A DNA stretch of 64,000 bases from Kutzneria viridogrisea (GCA_014138725.1 JACJID010000009.1:124001-188000); one strand, 5' to 3'. Positions 43,711 through 53,299 are shown, numbered from the stretch's first letter. A program made the numbers and translations. Notes: generated from the letters alone by a model not told the origin.

Positions 43711-44024
43711 CACCGACCACCCGCCCTGCGGATCGAGGCCGCGACGTCCTCGTCGTGCGAGCTGAAGTGCTCCGCGGTCTTGGACAGCGCCGCCGAGGCC
43801 GAGTTCAGTGCGTCCACGGCCCGGCTCAGCTGGTCCTGGAGGGTCTTGGCGGCCTGCTGGTACGCCTTGTCGGTCCCGGTGTTGCGGCCCAGTTCGCCGA
43901 ACGCCTCGGCGGGCAGCTGCCCGGACCGGAGCGTGTCGCGCGCGGTGCCCAGCTCACTGCCCGAGCGGGCCACGGTACTGGCGTAACCCTTGATCCACTC
44001 GGGATCGACCTTGATACCGGTCAC
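43710..44024 (-). CDS. EspC-like small type VII secretion protein
   Basis: A 104-residue helical protein (VDPEWIKGYASTVARSGSEL, QLSRAVDALNSASAALSKTA) similar in size and placement to the 29118-29435 product. The C-terminus has HFSSHDEDV, where Phe replaces Tyr of a YxxxD motif. The GTG start has AGGAGGT upstream. It is coupled to the WXG/PPE-like gene and presumably forms a dimer with its product. Confidence 0.8.
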   Translation of the reverse strand: MTGIKVDPEWIKGYASTVARSGSELGTARDTLRSGQLPAEAFGELGRNTGTDKAYQQAAKTLQDQLSRAVDALNSASAALSKTAEHFSSHDEDVAASIRRAGGR

Positions 44025-44088
44025 GCCCGTACCTCCTGCTCGCGAACCTGTTCCCCTCCGACGCCGCGCGGCCCCCGCCCGGTTCCCC

Positions 44089-45780
44089 TCAGTTGCCGGG
44101 TGTGCCTGGGGTACCGGAGGTCTGCGGGGACCCGAACGAGCCGACGTTGGCCGGTGGCGATGCCGAGTCGTAGGTCTTGGTGGCCAGCGCCGGGTCGAGC
44201 TGGGTGCCCGAGGGCAGCAGCCCGACGATCTGCGCGGGCGCGGGCGGGAAGGTCACCGGGTCGCCGAGGCCGAGGCCCTGCGCCACCTGCGTGCCCGTCA
44301 TGCCCTTGGTCGAGGAGGCCACCCCGTACTTCACACCCAGGTCGGAGATCACGTAGATCGGCCCGGAGTAGCCCGCGTTCGTCCCGAAGGCCTTGTCCTG
44401 GTCCGAGACGCTGCCCCGCACCACGGCGGCCTGACCGGTGGGCATGTAGAACTGCGTCACCAACTGCCCGTCGGTGCTGGGCGTGCCGATCGGCTGGGCC
44501 TTCTTGTCCAGCGGCACCGGGTTGGTGTCCTTGGGCAGCACGGTCACCGTGGAGTGCTGCTCGTTGCCCTGGTAGGTCCAGGTGACGCAGCTGGTCTGGT
44601 TCTGGGTCGGGTCGACCGGGTTGGACGCCTGCTGCGGGAAGTTGTCGAACGGCTGCTCGCTGGTGTCCTCGCGGATCTGGCTGATGTCGAAGGGCTGCGC
44701 CTGGATCTCGGAGCCCGACACCTGGTTGCTGAACTCCAGCACGTGGGCCGCCGCCGGGGAGATCTTGTGCGTGCCGTCCTTGAGCAGCACGTAGCGCTGG
44801 TCCACGTCGCTGCCGTTGGTCACGTGCAGCACCGAGCCGATGACCGCGCCCTTGACGTTGAACTTGGAGGGCTGGTTCACCGAGGGGATTTCCGGGGCCT
44901 TGAGGTCGGCCACCTGCGGGATGGCGTTGAGCATCGCCGTGCTCACCGGGGTCGCGTAGGCGGGGTCGAGCCGGTAGGCGGCCTTGATCGCGGGGTCGTC
45001 CAGGAAGACCTTGGCCCGCACGGCCCGCGAGTTGGTCTCCACCCGGGACGACTGGGTGGGCGCGTACAGCGGCGCGGGTCGCTTGTAGACCAGGTAGTAG
45101 GTCTTGTCCGGGGTGACCATCAGGATGGGTGAGTCACCGAGCTCCGTGCCCAGGTTGGACATGCCCGCCAGCACGGTCACCGTCACCTTGCCGGTCACCG
45201 GGGTCGGCGTGTTCGCCAGGTTCACCGTGTCGCACAGCGCCCAGTCGTTGCTGACGCGCTGACTCGATCCCGCGCCCGGCAGCAGCTGGGGCCCGTCGAC
45301 CAGGCCCTGCTTCTTGTCCCGGGGCACGTTCTTCAGCGCGTCGTCGTCGACCACTGTGACGGCGGCGACCGGGGGCGCGCTCGCGTTCTGCCCGCCGCCC
45401 TGCGCCGCGCCGCCGCCCTGCGCGCCGTTCTGCTGCTGGGCGAGCAGCAGCAACCGAGCCGAGGTCACGTTGAAGGTCGGCACGAGCCGCTGGTTGCTCT
45501 GCGCGGCCTGGCCCATCAGCGCGTAGACGGCACCGGACTGCTTGCCGATCACCACCCCCTGCTCACTGGGCAGCGATCCCGCGGGGTTGAGCACCCCGAA
45601 GATCACGAAGCCGATGCTGATGACCATGGCCACCAGCACGCCGACGGCCACGGCTCTGATGTGTGAGCTCATCGGGTCGTGCAGCATGACCGCGTCCTTG
45701 CGGACGAGAGCCGACTCCATCCTCCGCAGCATGAAGCGGTACGCCTGGACTTGCGACTTGCTGGTGGGTGTTGATGGCAT
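44089..45780 (-). CDS. eccB: Type VII secretion protein EccB
   Basis: A 563-residue membrane protein. The short cytoplasmic start MPSTPTSKSQVQAYRFMLRR is typical of EccB, followed by one membrane segment (about residues 42-62, AVAVGVLVAMVISIGFVIFG) and a large periplasmic region made of the repeat domains of this family, with Cys pairs in LCDTVN and SCVTWTY. In other systems it forms the periplasmic part of the channel. ATG at 45780 is chosen by homology; the frame is open to 45876. It is divergent from eccE and lies 64 bases after the EspC-like gene on the other side. Confidence 0.94.
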   Translation of the reverse strand: MPSTPTSKSQVQAYRFMLRRMESALVRKDAVMLHDPMSSHIRAVAVGVLVAMVISIGFVIFGVLNPAGSLPSEQGVVIGKQSGAVYALMGQAAQSNQRLVPTFNVTSARLLLLAQQQNGAQGGGAAQGGGQNASAPPVAAVTVVDDDALKNVPRDKKQGLVDGPQLLPGAGSSQRVSNDWALCDTVNLANTPTPVTGKVTVTVLAGMSNLGTELGDSPILMVTPDKTYYLVYKRPAPLYAPTQSSRVETNSRAVRAKVFLDDPAIKAAYRLDPAYATPVSTAMLNAIPQVADLKAPEIPSVNQPSKFNVKGAVIGSVLHVTNGSDVDQRYVLLKDGTHKISPAAAHVLEFSNQVSGSEIQAQPFDISQIREDTSEQPFDNFPQQASNPVDPTQNQTSCVTWTYQGNEQHSTVTVLPKDTNPVPLDKKAQPIGTPSTDGQLVTQFYMPTGQAAVVRGSVSDQDKAFGTNAGYSGPIYVISDLGVKYGVASSTKGMTGTQVAQGLGLGDPVTFPPAPAQIVGLLPSGTQLDPALATKTYDSASPPANVGSFGSPQTSGTPGTPGN

Positions 45781-45920
45781 TCTCGGCTCGCAGCTCTCCC
45801 GGTCGCGGTACGGTTCCGCAGGATAGCGGGACCGTGATCCGCCCGGGTGCCGTTCCGACGGACCCGATCGGATCACCTGCGCAGCACCGAGAGCAACGCC
45901 GAGGGGAAGAGACCGAGCGG

Positions 45921-47237
45921 ATGTCCGTCACCACTCCACATCCGGGACCGCCCAACACGGGCCTGCCCTCGCCCGCTGCGGCGGCAGGCGCCCCGCGCGC
46001 CGCGCTGACGGTGCGCCGCCGCAAGGTCGGCGCCAGCCTCGGCGGCCTGCCGGTGGCCAACCTCGTCGTGCTCGAGGTGGGGCTGGGCCTGGGGCTGCTG
46101 CTGCTCGCGGTGAACCACTCGCTGCTGCCCGTCGCGGGCGGCATCGCGGTGCTCGCGCTGCTGGTGGCCTTCCTGCGCTGGGGTGGCCGCTGGTTCACCC
46201 AATGGGTTGGCCTCACCCTGCGCTACCTGTTCCGCTCGCACGCCCGCGCGGCGACCCCGTCGGCGGTACCCGCCGCGGACCCCGACTGGGTGGACGACGA
46301 CGAGCGCATCACCGGTCCGGAGGACCCGAGGGTCGACCTGCTCCGGCTGGCCGTGCCGGACCTGGTCATCGCGCACGGCACCGACCACGAGCGACGCCCG
46401 CTCGGCCTCGCCTGGCACGAGGGCACCTGGACCGCAGTGCTGCGCGTGGAGCCCGCCCCGCAGCTGGTGACCCCGATCGGCAAGGCGCCCAACCTGCCGC
46501 TCGGTGCGCTCGCGCCCTGTCTGGAGGACCGGGGCGTGGTGCTCGACGCCATCCAGGTGCTGTGGCACTGCTACCCGGGCAGCGCCGTGCTGCCGCCCTC
46601 CTCGGACGCGCTGTCGGCCTACCTGGAGGTGCTCGGCCCGCTGCCCGCCTCGGCACGGCGGACCACCCTGGTCGCCGTCCGGCTGGACCCGCGCCGCTGC
46701 GGGGAGGCCGTGCGCGAGCGGGGCGGCGGCGTGGTCGGCGCGCACCGGGCGCTGATCGGGGCGCTGTCCCGGGTCCGCAGCGCACTGGAGGCCCGCGGGG
46801 TGCAGACCAGCCCGCTGGACCCCGACGAACTGATGGCCGCGGGCCTGTCCGCCGCCGAGCTGACCACCGCGCTGGGCGCCGACGGGGAGGTCGGGCTGCG
46901 CGAGAAGTGGGCCGGGGTGACGGCCGCGGGCATCGGACACTCCAGCTACGCGATCACCAACTGGCCAGGCAAGGGCATCAGCGGCAGCCTGAACGCCCTC
47001 ACCAGCATCCGCGCGCTGTCCTCCACGGTGACGATGTCGATCTCGCCGGGCGCCCAGGAGGGCGAGGTGGGTCTGCGCGGGCTCGTGCGGGTCAGCGCCC
47101 GCACCCCCAGCGAGCTGTCCAGCGCCGAGAGCCGCCTGGAGAAGCTGGGCGAGCGGATCGGGCTGTCCCTGACCCCGCTGCGGGGCCTACAGGCCGCCGG
47201 GCTCGCCGCGACGCTGCCCTACGGAGGCTCAGCATGA
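45921..47237 (+). CDS. eccE: Type VII secretion protein EccE
   Basis: A 438-residue protein with two membrane segments (about residues 45-63 and 66-84: [38 protein letters not shown]) followed by a cytoplasmic domain of mixed fold. Length and topology fit EccE, the outer component of the ESX membrane complex. ESX-4 of M. tuberculosis lacks eccE, but fuller ESX-4 loci in other actinobacteria have it. The ATG at 45921 is preceded by only weak purine-rich sequence. The stop overlaps the next gene (ATGA). Confidence 0.8.
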   Translation: MSVTTPHPGPPNTGLPSPAAAAGAPRAALTVRRRKVGASLGGLPVANLVVLEVGLGLGLLLLAVNHSLLPVAGGIAVLALLVAFLRWGGRWFTQWVGLTLRYLFRSHARAATPSAVPAADPDWVDDDERITGPEDPRVDLLRLAVPDLVIAHGTDHERRPLGLAWHEGTWTAVLRVEPAPQLVTPIGKAPNLPLGALAPCLEDRGVVLDAIQVLWHCYPGSAVLPPSSDALSAYLEVLGPLPASARRTTLVAVRLDPRRCGEAVRERGGGVVGAHRALIGALSRVRSALEARGVQTSPLDPDELMAAGLSAAELTTALGADGEVGLREKWAGVTAAGIGHSSYAITNWPGKGISGSLNALTSIRALSSTVTMSISPGAQEGEVGLRGLVRVSARTPSELSSAESRLEKLGERIGLSLTPLRGLQAAGLAATLPYGGSA

Positions 47238-47968
47238 CCGCAAGTCAGAGCAGGGCCCAGGACACGCTGGGCAAGAACACCGCGCTGGCGCCGGAGTACC
47301 TGGTGTCCCCGGCGATGCTCGACGCGGTGAGCCCGTCCGCGGAGAGCGGCGGCGTGCTGCTGGGCTCGGACCCCAAGAACGAGCCCGCCAGCGTCGCCCT
47401 GCTGCGCAACCTGCCCACCCGCGTGGTCGCGCTGGGCGGGCTGTACCTGGCCAGGCAGATCGCGCTTCGGGCGATGGCCGCGGGTGCGTGGGTGATCGTC
47501 GCGACCGGGCGCCCGCAGGCCTGGCAGGTGCTCAGCCGGGCCGCGGGCACCACCCCGGACGGCCGCCCGCTGCCGCTGGTGCAGCTGCGCAGGCTCTCCC
47601 CGATCGAGCTGCCGCAGGGCACCGAGGACAGCCCGCTGCTCGTGGTGCACGATGGCGGCGCGACCCCGGTGGAGCTGTTCCCGCCGCGCTCGCCGTGGCA
47701 GACCACCATGTACGTGCTGCCCTACCTGCACCCGCAGGCCAGCACCGTGGCGTTCAACGCGGACCTGGTGCTGATACAGCGCCTGCAGGCCGCGCAGGCG
47801 CAGCTGGCGGGCCGGATCTGGCGGCTGCGCCCGCAGATGGTCAACGAGCTGGCCGGGCTCAAGGACGACCAGGTGATCGCGCTGGGCCGGGACCTGTGGC
47901 TACCGGTTCGACTGGTCAGCCAGGCGATGGAGCAGCAGATCCTGGGGCCGGTCCGCCGAGGCGACTGA
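47234..47968 (+). CDS. Conserved protein coupled to eccE, unknown function
   Basis: A 244-residue cytoplasmic protein. It has no signal peptide, membrane segment or P-loop that I can see. Blocks such as NLPTRVVALGGLYLARQIAL, AMAAGAWVIVATGRPQAWQV, STVAFNADLVLIQRL and RPQMVNELAGLKDDQVIALG suggest an alpha/beta fold. The ATG has GGAGG upstream and overlaps the eccE stop. This type of gene occurs beside eccE in related loci, so a role in assembly or regulation of the secretion system is likely. It ends at a strong terminator. Confidence 0.8.
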   Translation: MTASQSRAQDTLGKNTALAPEYLVSPAMLDAVSPSAESGGVLLGSDPKNEPASVALLRNLPTRVVALGGLYLARQIALRAMAAGAWVIVATGRPQAWQVLSRAAGTTPDGRPLPLVQLRRLSPIELPQGTEDSPLLVVHDGGATPVELFPPRSPWQTTMYVLPYLHPQASTVAFNADLVLIQRLQAAQAQLAGRIWRLRPQMVNELAGLKDDQVIALGRDLWLPVRLVSQAMEQQILGPVRRGD

Positions 47969-47998
47969 AATCGATTCCGACCCGGAAGTGCCACAAAG

Positions 47999-48033
47999 GT
48001 GCCCCTCGCGACATTGACAGTCGCGAGGGGCAC
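47999..48033. terminator. Terminator after the eccE operon
   Basis: A 13-base stem (47999-48011 with 48021-48033) around a 9-base loop, followed by CTTGTTGTTT, the T-rich tract expected of an intrinsic terminator on the plus strand. It also faces the convergent gene at 48053. Confidence 0.85.
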
Positions 48034-48052
48034 TTGTTGTTTCCGACGACAA

Positions 48053-48538
48053 TCAGCCGACGTGCACGCTCGGGTTCTGCGAGCGCAGCTGCGACGGGTG
48101 GGCAGTCGCCGTCTCGTAATAGGTGTAGGTGTCAAAAGCGATCAGCGGATTCGCCGGGGCACCCGCGGCCGTGGTGATGGTGACATTGGCGCTCTTGGTG
48201 CCATTCGGCGGGATGACCACGTTGAAGGTCAGGCTCAGGTCGGTGGTCGCGTTCGGTGTGAAGGTGCAGCCGGAGATGTCACCGCTGCACGAGGTCCAGC
48301 CCCACGCGGTCGAGCTCGCCCAGTTGCGGTGCAGGCCGAGGTAGCTGAACACGACCTCGGAGCTCTCCGTGTTGGTGAAGGTGAAGGTGAAGGTCACCGC
48401 GCCGCCGGGGGCCACAGTGGTCGCGCTCTGGGTGACCGTGATGGGGTCGGCCACGGGCTCGGCGGAGGCGACCTGGGAGGCCGACAGCAGCAGGCCCAGG
48501 GTGGCGCACACGGTGGCGAAAACGCGCTTGAAGCTCAC
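48053..48538 (-). CDS. Small secreted beta-rich protein
   Basis: A 161-residue exported protein. The signal peptide SFKRVFATVCATLGLLLSAS is probably cleaved after VASA. The rest is rich in Thr, Val and Phe (TVAPGGAVTFTFTFTNTESS, LTFNVVIPPNGTKSANVTIT) and looks like a single immunoglobulin-like or DUF11-type domain. Two Cys (SCSGDISGC) can form a disulfide. The GTG start has GAGGAG upstream. It has low-GC flanks and no operon partner; its role is unknown. Confidence 0.8.
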   Translation of the reverse strand: MSFKRVFATVCATLGLLLSASQVASAEPVADPITVTQSATTVAPGGAVTFTFTFTNTESSEVVFSYLGLHRNWASSTAWGWTSCSGDISGCTFTPNATTDLSLTFNVVIPPNGTKSANVTITTAAGAPANPLIAFDTYTYYETATAHPSQLRSQNPSVHVG

Positions 48539-48779
48539 GGAGATCCAACTCCTCGCGGGGGTCAGGAGACTGCGGAAAACAAGCAGTTGGGACGCTAGCG
48601 CCGCCGCTCATTCCCCACCAAGAACCCGAATGGCCGCAGAATGCGTTCACTGTCAACACATTTCGCGAGGTTACAATTGCGGATGTGATACGCACCACAT
48701 GCCAATTGCGTGACGAATAGGCTTACCCACAAAGAGTAATCCGTCACCCTTTCAGCAGCAGCGGCACGAGTTCGGTGAC

Positions 48780-49631
48780 CTAACGCCCACCACAGCGCAC
48801 ATTGCGGGTCACCTCGGCGCGGGCGGCCAACTCCCCGTCGGCGGGGTAGTCCACCCGGATCAGGGCCAGTCCGTGCGGCGGGGCCACCGTGACCGAGCTC
48901 GTCCGCTCCGTGGCGGTGAGCAGCCCGGCGGGCCAGTCCGCCTGCTTGCGGCCCTCGCCCACGGCCAGCAGCGCGCCGACCAGACTGCGCACCATGGAGT
49001 GGCAGAAGGCGTCGGCGGACACCGAGGCGAGCAGCACGCCCTCGGCGTCCCGCCGCCAGTCCAGGCGCTGAAGCTCGCGGATGGTGGTGGCGCCCTCGCG
49101 GCGACGGCAGAAGGCCACGAAGTCGTGCTCGCCGAGCAGCCTGCGGGAGGCCTCGTTGAGCGCGTCCAGGTCCAGCGGGCGGGGCCAGGCCAGGGTGTCC
49201 AGCCTGCGCATCGGGTCCGCCCCGTGCGGGGCGTCGGTGACCCGGTACACGTAGTGCCGCCGCAGCGCGGAGAAGCGGGCGTCGAACTCGGCGGGCACCT
49301 GACGGGCCCGGAAGACCCGCACATCGGTCGGCAGGAAGCGGGACAGCCGCTTCACCAGGCCGTCGACGTCCACAGTGGACGGGAGGTCGGCGTGCGCCAC
49401 CTGCCCGGTGGCGTGCACCCCGGCATCGGTGCGCCCTGCCACGGTCAGCCGCACGTCGTGGCGCAGCACCTGGGACATCGAGTCCTCCAGCACCGCGCAC
49501 ACCGTGCGGCGGCCGGGCTGACGCGCCCAGCCGGAGAACTCGGTCCCGTCGTAACCGAGATCGAGCCGAATGCGGACGAGCCCGCCATCCCCGGTGGGGG
49601 TGACGGGCTCGTCCGGTGAACGAGAGGTCAC
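48780..49631 (-). CDS. truA: tRNA pseudouridine(38-40) synthase TruA
   Basis: A 283-residue enzyme that isomerises U38-U40 in the anticodon stem. It has [20 protein letters not shown], the catalytic Asp in [24 protein letters not shown] and [18 protein letters not shown]. The GTG start overlaps the rplQ stop (GTGA), the normal arrangement at the end of the actinobacterial alpha operon. Confidence 0.96.
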   Translation of the reverse strand: MTSRSPDEPVTPTGDGGLVRIRLDLGYDGTEFSGWARQPGRRTVCAVLEDSMSQVLRHDVRLTVAGRTDAGVHATGQVAHADLPSTVDVDGLVKRLSRFLPTDVRVFRARQVPAEFDARFSALRRHYVYRVTDAPHGADPMRRLDTLAWPRPLDLDALNEASRRLLGEHDFVAFCRRREGATTIRELQRLDWRRDAEGVLLASVSADAFCHSMVRSLVGALLAVGEGRKQADWPAGLLTATERTSSVTVAPPHGLALIRVDYPADGELAARAEVTRNVRCGGR

Positions 49632-50164
49632 TCGGCCTTCTCGGCCTTTGCCTCGTCGGTGGCCTCGACCTCGGCAGCAGCCTCGGTCTCGGCGGTGGCC
49701 TCCGCAGCCGGGGCCTCCTCGGTCGCCTCGACGGCGGGGGCCGCGACGGCCGCCTCGTCCTTGGCGAACTTGGTGCCACGGGCCGCCTCGGCCTCGGTGG
49801 TGACCAGCTTGTCCGCGACCAGCTCGATCACGGCCATCTGGGCGTTGTCACCCTTGCGCGGCATCGTCTTCACGATGCGGGTGTAGCCACCGTTGCGGTC
49901 GGCGAAGAACGGGCCGATCTCCGCGAACAGCTTGTGCAGCACGTCCTTGTCGCGGATGACCTTCAGGACCTCGCGGCGGTTGTGCAGGTCACCGCGCTTG
50001 GCCTTGGAGATCAGGCGCTCGGCGAGCGGGCGCAGCTTGCGGGCCTTGGCCTCGGTGGTCTTGATCCGGCCGTGGGTGAACAGAGCCGTGGCCAGGTTGG
50101 CCAGCAGCATCCGCTCGTGGGCCGGGGACCCGCCGAGACGGGCGCCCTTGGTAGGGGTGGGCAT
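49628..50164 (-). CDS. rplQ: 50S ribosomal protein bL17 with acidic C-terminal extension
   Basis: A 178-residue L17. The core (about 1-125) has [40 protein letters not shown] and [18 protein letters not shown]. The last ~50 residues are an Ala/Glu tail ([20 protein letters not shown]) absent from most bacteria but common in actinobacteria. It follows rpoA by 53 bases. Confidence 0.96.
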   Translation of the reverse strand: MPTPTKGARLGGSPAHERMLLANLATALFTHGRIKTTEAKARKLRPLAERLISKAKRGDLHNRREVLKVIRDKDVLHKLFAEIGPFFADRNGGYTRIVKTMPRKGDNAQMAVIELVADKLVTTEAEAARGTKFAKDEAAVAAPAVEATEEAPAAEATAETEAAAEVEATDEAKAEKAE

Positions 50165-50217
50165 CTCTCTTGCTCCTCAGCATGGGCTCCGGCCGACAGG
50201 GCCGGAAAGGCAGCCTG

Positions 50218-51276
50218 TTACAGCTGCTCGGTCTCTGCGTAGTCCTGGCCGTCGTCGTGGTGGCCGTCCAGCCCGCCGTCGGACCACCCGGTGTCCGATG
50301 CCGGGAAGTCGGCAGCGGCAGCCGAGGGGTCGAACCCGGGAGGGCTGTCCTTGAGCGCGAGACCGAGGCCGACGAGCTTGAGCTTGACCTCGTCGATCGA
50401 CTTCGCGCCGAAGTTGCGGATGTCCAGCAGGTCGGCCTCGCTGCGCGAGACCAGTTCGCCGACGGTGTGGATGCCCTCACGCTTGAGGCAGTTGTACGAG
50501 CGCACGGTGAGGTCGAGGTCCTCGATCGGCATCGCGAAGGCCGCGATGGTGTCGGCCTCGGCGGGCGACGGGCCGATCTCGATGCCCTCGGCGTCAACGT
50601 TGAGCTCGCGAGCCAGGCCGAACAGCTCGACGAGGGTCTTGCCCGCGGAGGCCACGGCGTCCCTCGGCGTGATGGACGGCTTGCTCTCCACGTCCAGGAT
50701 GAGCTTGTCGAAGTCGGTCCGCTGCTCAACACGGGTGGCCTCGACCTTGTAGGTCACCTTCAGCACCGGCGAGTAGATCGAGTCGACCGGGATCCGGCCG
50801 ATCTCGGCGCCGGCCTGCTTGTTCTGCACCGCGGGGACGTAGCCGCGACCGCGCTCGACGACGAGCTCGATCTCCAGCTTGCCCTTGGCGTTCAGAGTGG
50901 CGATGTGCAGGTCGGGGTTGTGCACCGTGACACCCGCCGGGGGGACGATGTCACCGGCGGTCACCGCGCCGGGGCCCTGCTTGCGCAGGTACATCGTCAC
51001 CGGCTCGTCCTCCTCGGAGCTCACGACCAGCTCCTTGAGGTTCAGGATGATGTCGGTGACATCCTCCTTGACCCCGGGAACGGTGGTGAACTCGTGCAGC
51101 ACGCCGTCGATCCGGATGCTGGTCACCGCGGCGCCCGGGATGGACGACAGCAGCGTGCGGCGGATCGAGTTGCCCAGCGTGTAGCCGAAGCCGGGCTCCA
51201 GCGGCTCGATGACGAACCGGGAACGGGTGTCGTTGATGGGCTCCTCGGCCAGCGAGGGGCGCTGTGAAATGAGCAC
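50218..51276 (-). CDS. rpoA: DNA-directed RNA polymerase subunit alpha
   Basis: A 352-residue subunit. The N-terminal assembly domain (about 1-230) has [20 protein letters not shown] and [20 protein letters not shown]. The C-terminal DNA- and activator-binding domain has [39 protein letters not shown] and a tail rich in Asp and His. The GTG start ([12 protein letters not shown]) lies 124 bases after rpsD, so an internal promoter or processing site is possible there. Confidence 0.97.
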   Translation of the reverse strand: MLISQRPSLAEEPINDTRSRFVIEPLEPGFGYTLGNSIRRTLLSSIPGAAVTSIRIDGVLHEFTTVPGVKEDVTDIILNLKELVVSSEEDEPVTMYLRKQGPGAVTAGDIVPPAGVTVHNPDLHIATLNAKGKLEIELVVERGRGYVPAVQNKQAGAEIGRIPVDSIYSPVLKVTYKVEATRVEQRTDFDKLILDVESKPSITPRDAVASAGKTLVELFGLARELNVDAEGIEIGPSPAEADTIAAFAMPIEDLDLTVRSYNCLKREGIHTVGELVSRSEADLLDIRNFGAKSIDEVKLKLVGLGLALKDSPPGFDPSAAAADFPASDTGWSDGGLDGHHDDGQDYAETEQL

Positions 51277-51400
51277 TGCTTACCTTCTTCCTCCACCGAC
51301 GCCCGCTATTTGACGCCGGGGCGAACGCGGTGCGCACGTCCGGTGTGCGCACCGCCGAGTCCGGGGCGGCCGCCGCGAACGGCGACCGCCCCGGAGCGGA

Positions 51401-52006
51401 TCACTTCGAGTACAGCTCGACGATCAGCTGCTCCGTGACCGGCGTGTCGATCTGGGCCCGCTCGGGGAGCTGGTGCACCAGGACGCGCAGGCTGGACGGA
51501 ACGAGCTGCAGCCACGCGGGGATCGGACGGTCACCGATCGTCGCCTTGGCCACCTCGAAGGGCAGCGTCGGCAGCGACTTCGGCTTCACGTCGATGATGT
51601 CCCACTTGGAGACCCGGTAGCTGGGGATGTTGACCTTGTGGCCGTTCACGATGAAGTGACCGTGGCTGACCAGCTGGCGGGCCTGCCGACGGGTACGGGC
51701 CAGGCCAGCGCGGTAGACCACGTTGTCCAGCCGCGACTCGAGGATCTGCAGCAGGTTCTCACCGGTCTTGCCGGGCCTGCGCACAGCCTCCTCGTAGTAC
51801 TTGCGGAACTGGCGCTCGAGCACGCCGTAGGTGTAGCGAGCCTTCTGCTTCTCCTGCATCTGCAGGAGGTACTCGCTCTCCTTGATGCGCCCGCGGCCGT
51901 GCTGGCCGGGCGGGTACGGACGGCGCTCGAAAGCCTGGTCGCCGCCAACGAGGTCGACCTTGAGGCGACGCGAGATGCGCGTCGCGGGGCCGGTGTAACG
52001 AGCCAT
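51401..52006 (-). CDS. rpsD: 30S ribosomal protein uS4
   Basis: A 201-residue S4, a primary 16S rRNA-binding protein. It shows ARYTGPATRISRRLKVDLVG, the zinc-free N-terminus, KQKARYTYGVLERQFRKYYE, and the S4 domain RLDNVVYRAGLARTRRQARQ with LVSHGHFIVNGHKVNIPS. It follows rpsK by 23 bases. Confidence 0.97.
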   Translation of the reverse strand: MARYTGPATRISRRLKVDLVGGDQAFERRPYPPGQHGRGRIKESEYLLQMQEKQKARYTYGVLERQFRKYYEEAVRRPGKTGENLLQILESRLDNVVYRAGLARTRRQARQLVSHGHFIVNGHKVNIPSYRVSKWDIIDVKPKSLPTLPFEVAKATIGDRPIPAWLQLVPSSLRVLVHQLPERAQIDTPVTEQLIVELYSK

Positions 52007-52029
52007 CTGTGCTTACTCCTCCCCGTGCC

Positions 52030-52437
52030 TCAGACCCGGCGCCGCTTGGGCGGGCGGCAGCCGTTGTGGGGCTGCGGGGTCACGTCCTGGATGGTGCCGA
52101 CCTCGAGGCCAGCGGCCTGCAGCGAACGGATCGCGGTCTCCCGGCCGGAACCGGGGCCCTTCACGAACACGTCCACCTTGCGCATGCCGTGCTCGGCGGC
52201 CTTGCGGGCGGCGTTCTCAGCGGCCATCTGGGCGGCGAACGGCGTGGACTTGCGAGAGCCCTTGAAACCGACGTGGCCGGCGGAGGCCCACGCGATCACA
52301 GCGCCGGTCGGGTCCGTGATGGACACGATCGTGTTGTTGAACGTGCTCTTGATGTGGGCGTGCCCGTGAGAGACGTTCTTCTTCTCCTTGCGCCGGACCT
52401 TCTTGACCCCGGCGCCGGAGCGGGTCTTGGGTGGCAT
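52030..52437 (-). CDS. rpsK: 30S ribosomal protein uS11
   Basis: A 135-residue S11 of the platform. Typical segments are [40 protein letters not shown] and the end [17 protein letters not shown]. It follows rpsM by 33 bases in the alpha operon. Confidence 0.97.
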   Translation of the reverse strand: MPPKTRSGAGVKKVRRKEKKNVSHGHAHIKSTFNNTIVSITDPTGAVIAWASAGHVGFKGSRKSTPFAAQMAAENAARKAAEHGMRKVDVFVKGPGSGRETAIRSLQAAGLEVGTIQDVTPQPHNGCRPPKRRRV

Positions 52438-52470
52438 GTCTTCGGTGATCTCCTAGCTAGCGACGCGGGG

Positions 52471-52851
52471 TTACTTCTTACCGGCCTTCTTCTTGCCGGC
52501 CACCGTCTTCTTCGGACCCTTGCGGGTGCGGGCGTTGGTCTTCGTCCGCTGACCGCGCACGGGAAGCCCACGACGGTGCCGAAGCCCCTCGTAGCAGCCG
52601 ATCTCCATCTTGCGACGGATGTCGGCCTGGATCTCGCGGCGGAGGTCACCCTCGACCTTGTAGCTGCTCTCGATCTGCTCGCGCAGCTTGGCCAGGTCCT
52701 CGTCGGAGAGGTCCTTGGCGCGCAGGTCCGGGCTGACGCCGGTCGCTGCCAGGAGCTCCTTCGAGCGGGTACGGCCAATGCCGAAGATGTAGGTCAGCGC
52801 GATCTCCATCCGCTTCTCGCGGGGGAGGTCTACGCCAGCGAGTCGTGCCAT
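52471..52851 (-). CDS. rpsM: 30S ribosomal protein uS13
   Basis: A 126-residue S13 of the small-subunit head. It has [38 protein letters not shown] and the tRNA-contacting tail [20 protein letters not shown]. The 237 bases between rpmJ and rpsM hold no gene. Confidence 0.97.
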   Translation of the reverse strand: MARLAGVDLPREKRMEIALTYIFGIGRTRSKELLAATGVSPDLRAKDLSDEDLAKLREQIESSYKVEGDLRREIQADIRRKMEIGCYEGLRHRRGLPVRGQRTKTNARTRKGPKKTVAGKKKAGKK

Positions 52852-53088
52852 GCGGCGTTCTAGCTCCTCACTGTCTTCACTCCAGGTCTGCTCCTCGTCC
52901 GTTCTGGGACCGACTCGCTGTGCCGATCACGCTCGCTCTCGCGGGCGCTGTCCCAGCCCCGGCCTGGAGTCCGGGGGTGAGCCGGGCGACGCGCTGGGCG
53001 CTGCCCGACAGGGTCGAGGAGGCTCTGTACTCATATGTCGCGTCGTGGAAGACGGCGACTCGTGCGTTCGGGGCCGAGGCCCCGGCGA

Positions 53089-53202
53089 TCAGCCCTGGCG
53101 CTGCTTGTGGCGCAGGTTCTCGCAGATCACCATGACCCGGCCGTGACGGCGGATCACCTTGCACTTGTCGCAGATCTTCTTGACGCTCGGCTGGACCTTC
53201 AC
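53089..53202 (-). CDS. rpmJ: 50S ribosomal protein bL36, zinc-binding form
   Basis: A 37-residue L36. The sequence starts [18 protein letters not shown] and keeps the full zinc ribbon (Cys11, Cys14, Cys27, His32). The start codon is GTG. It lies between infA and rpsM, as usual in actinobacteria. Confidence 0.96.
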   Translation of the reverse strand: MKVQPSVKKICDKCKVIRRHGRVMVICENLRHKQRQG

Positions 53203-53299
53203 GGTCGTGCACTCCTGCTGTGCTCGTTACGCTCCCCCGCGCGTGTGCGGGAGGGCGATGCCGCGTGCCCGGGTCGTGAAGATCCGGACACCGTGGAGG

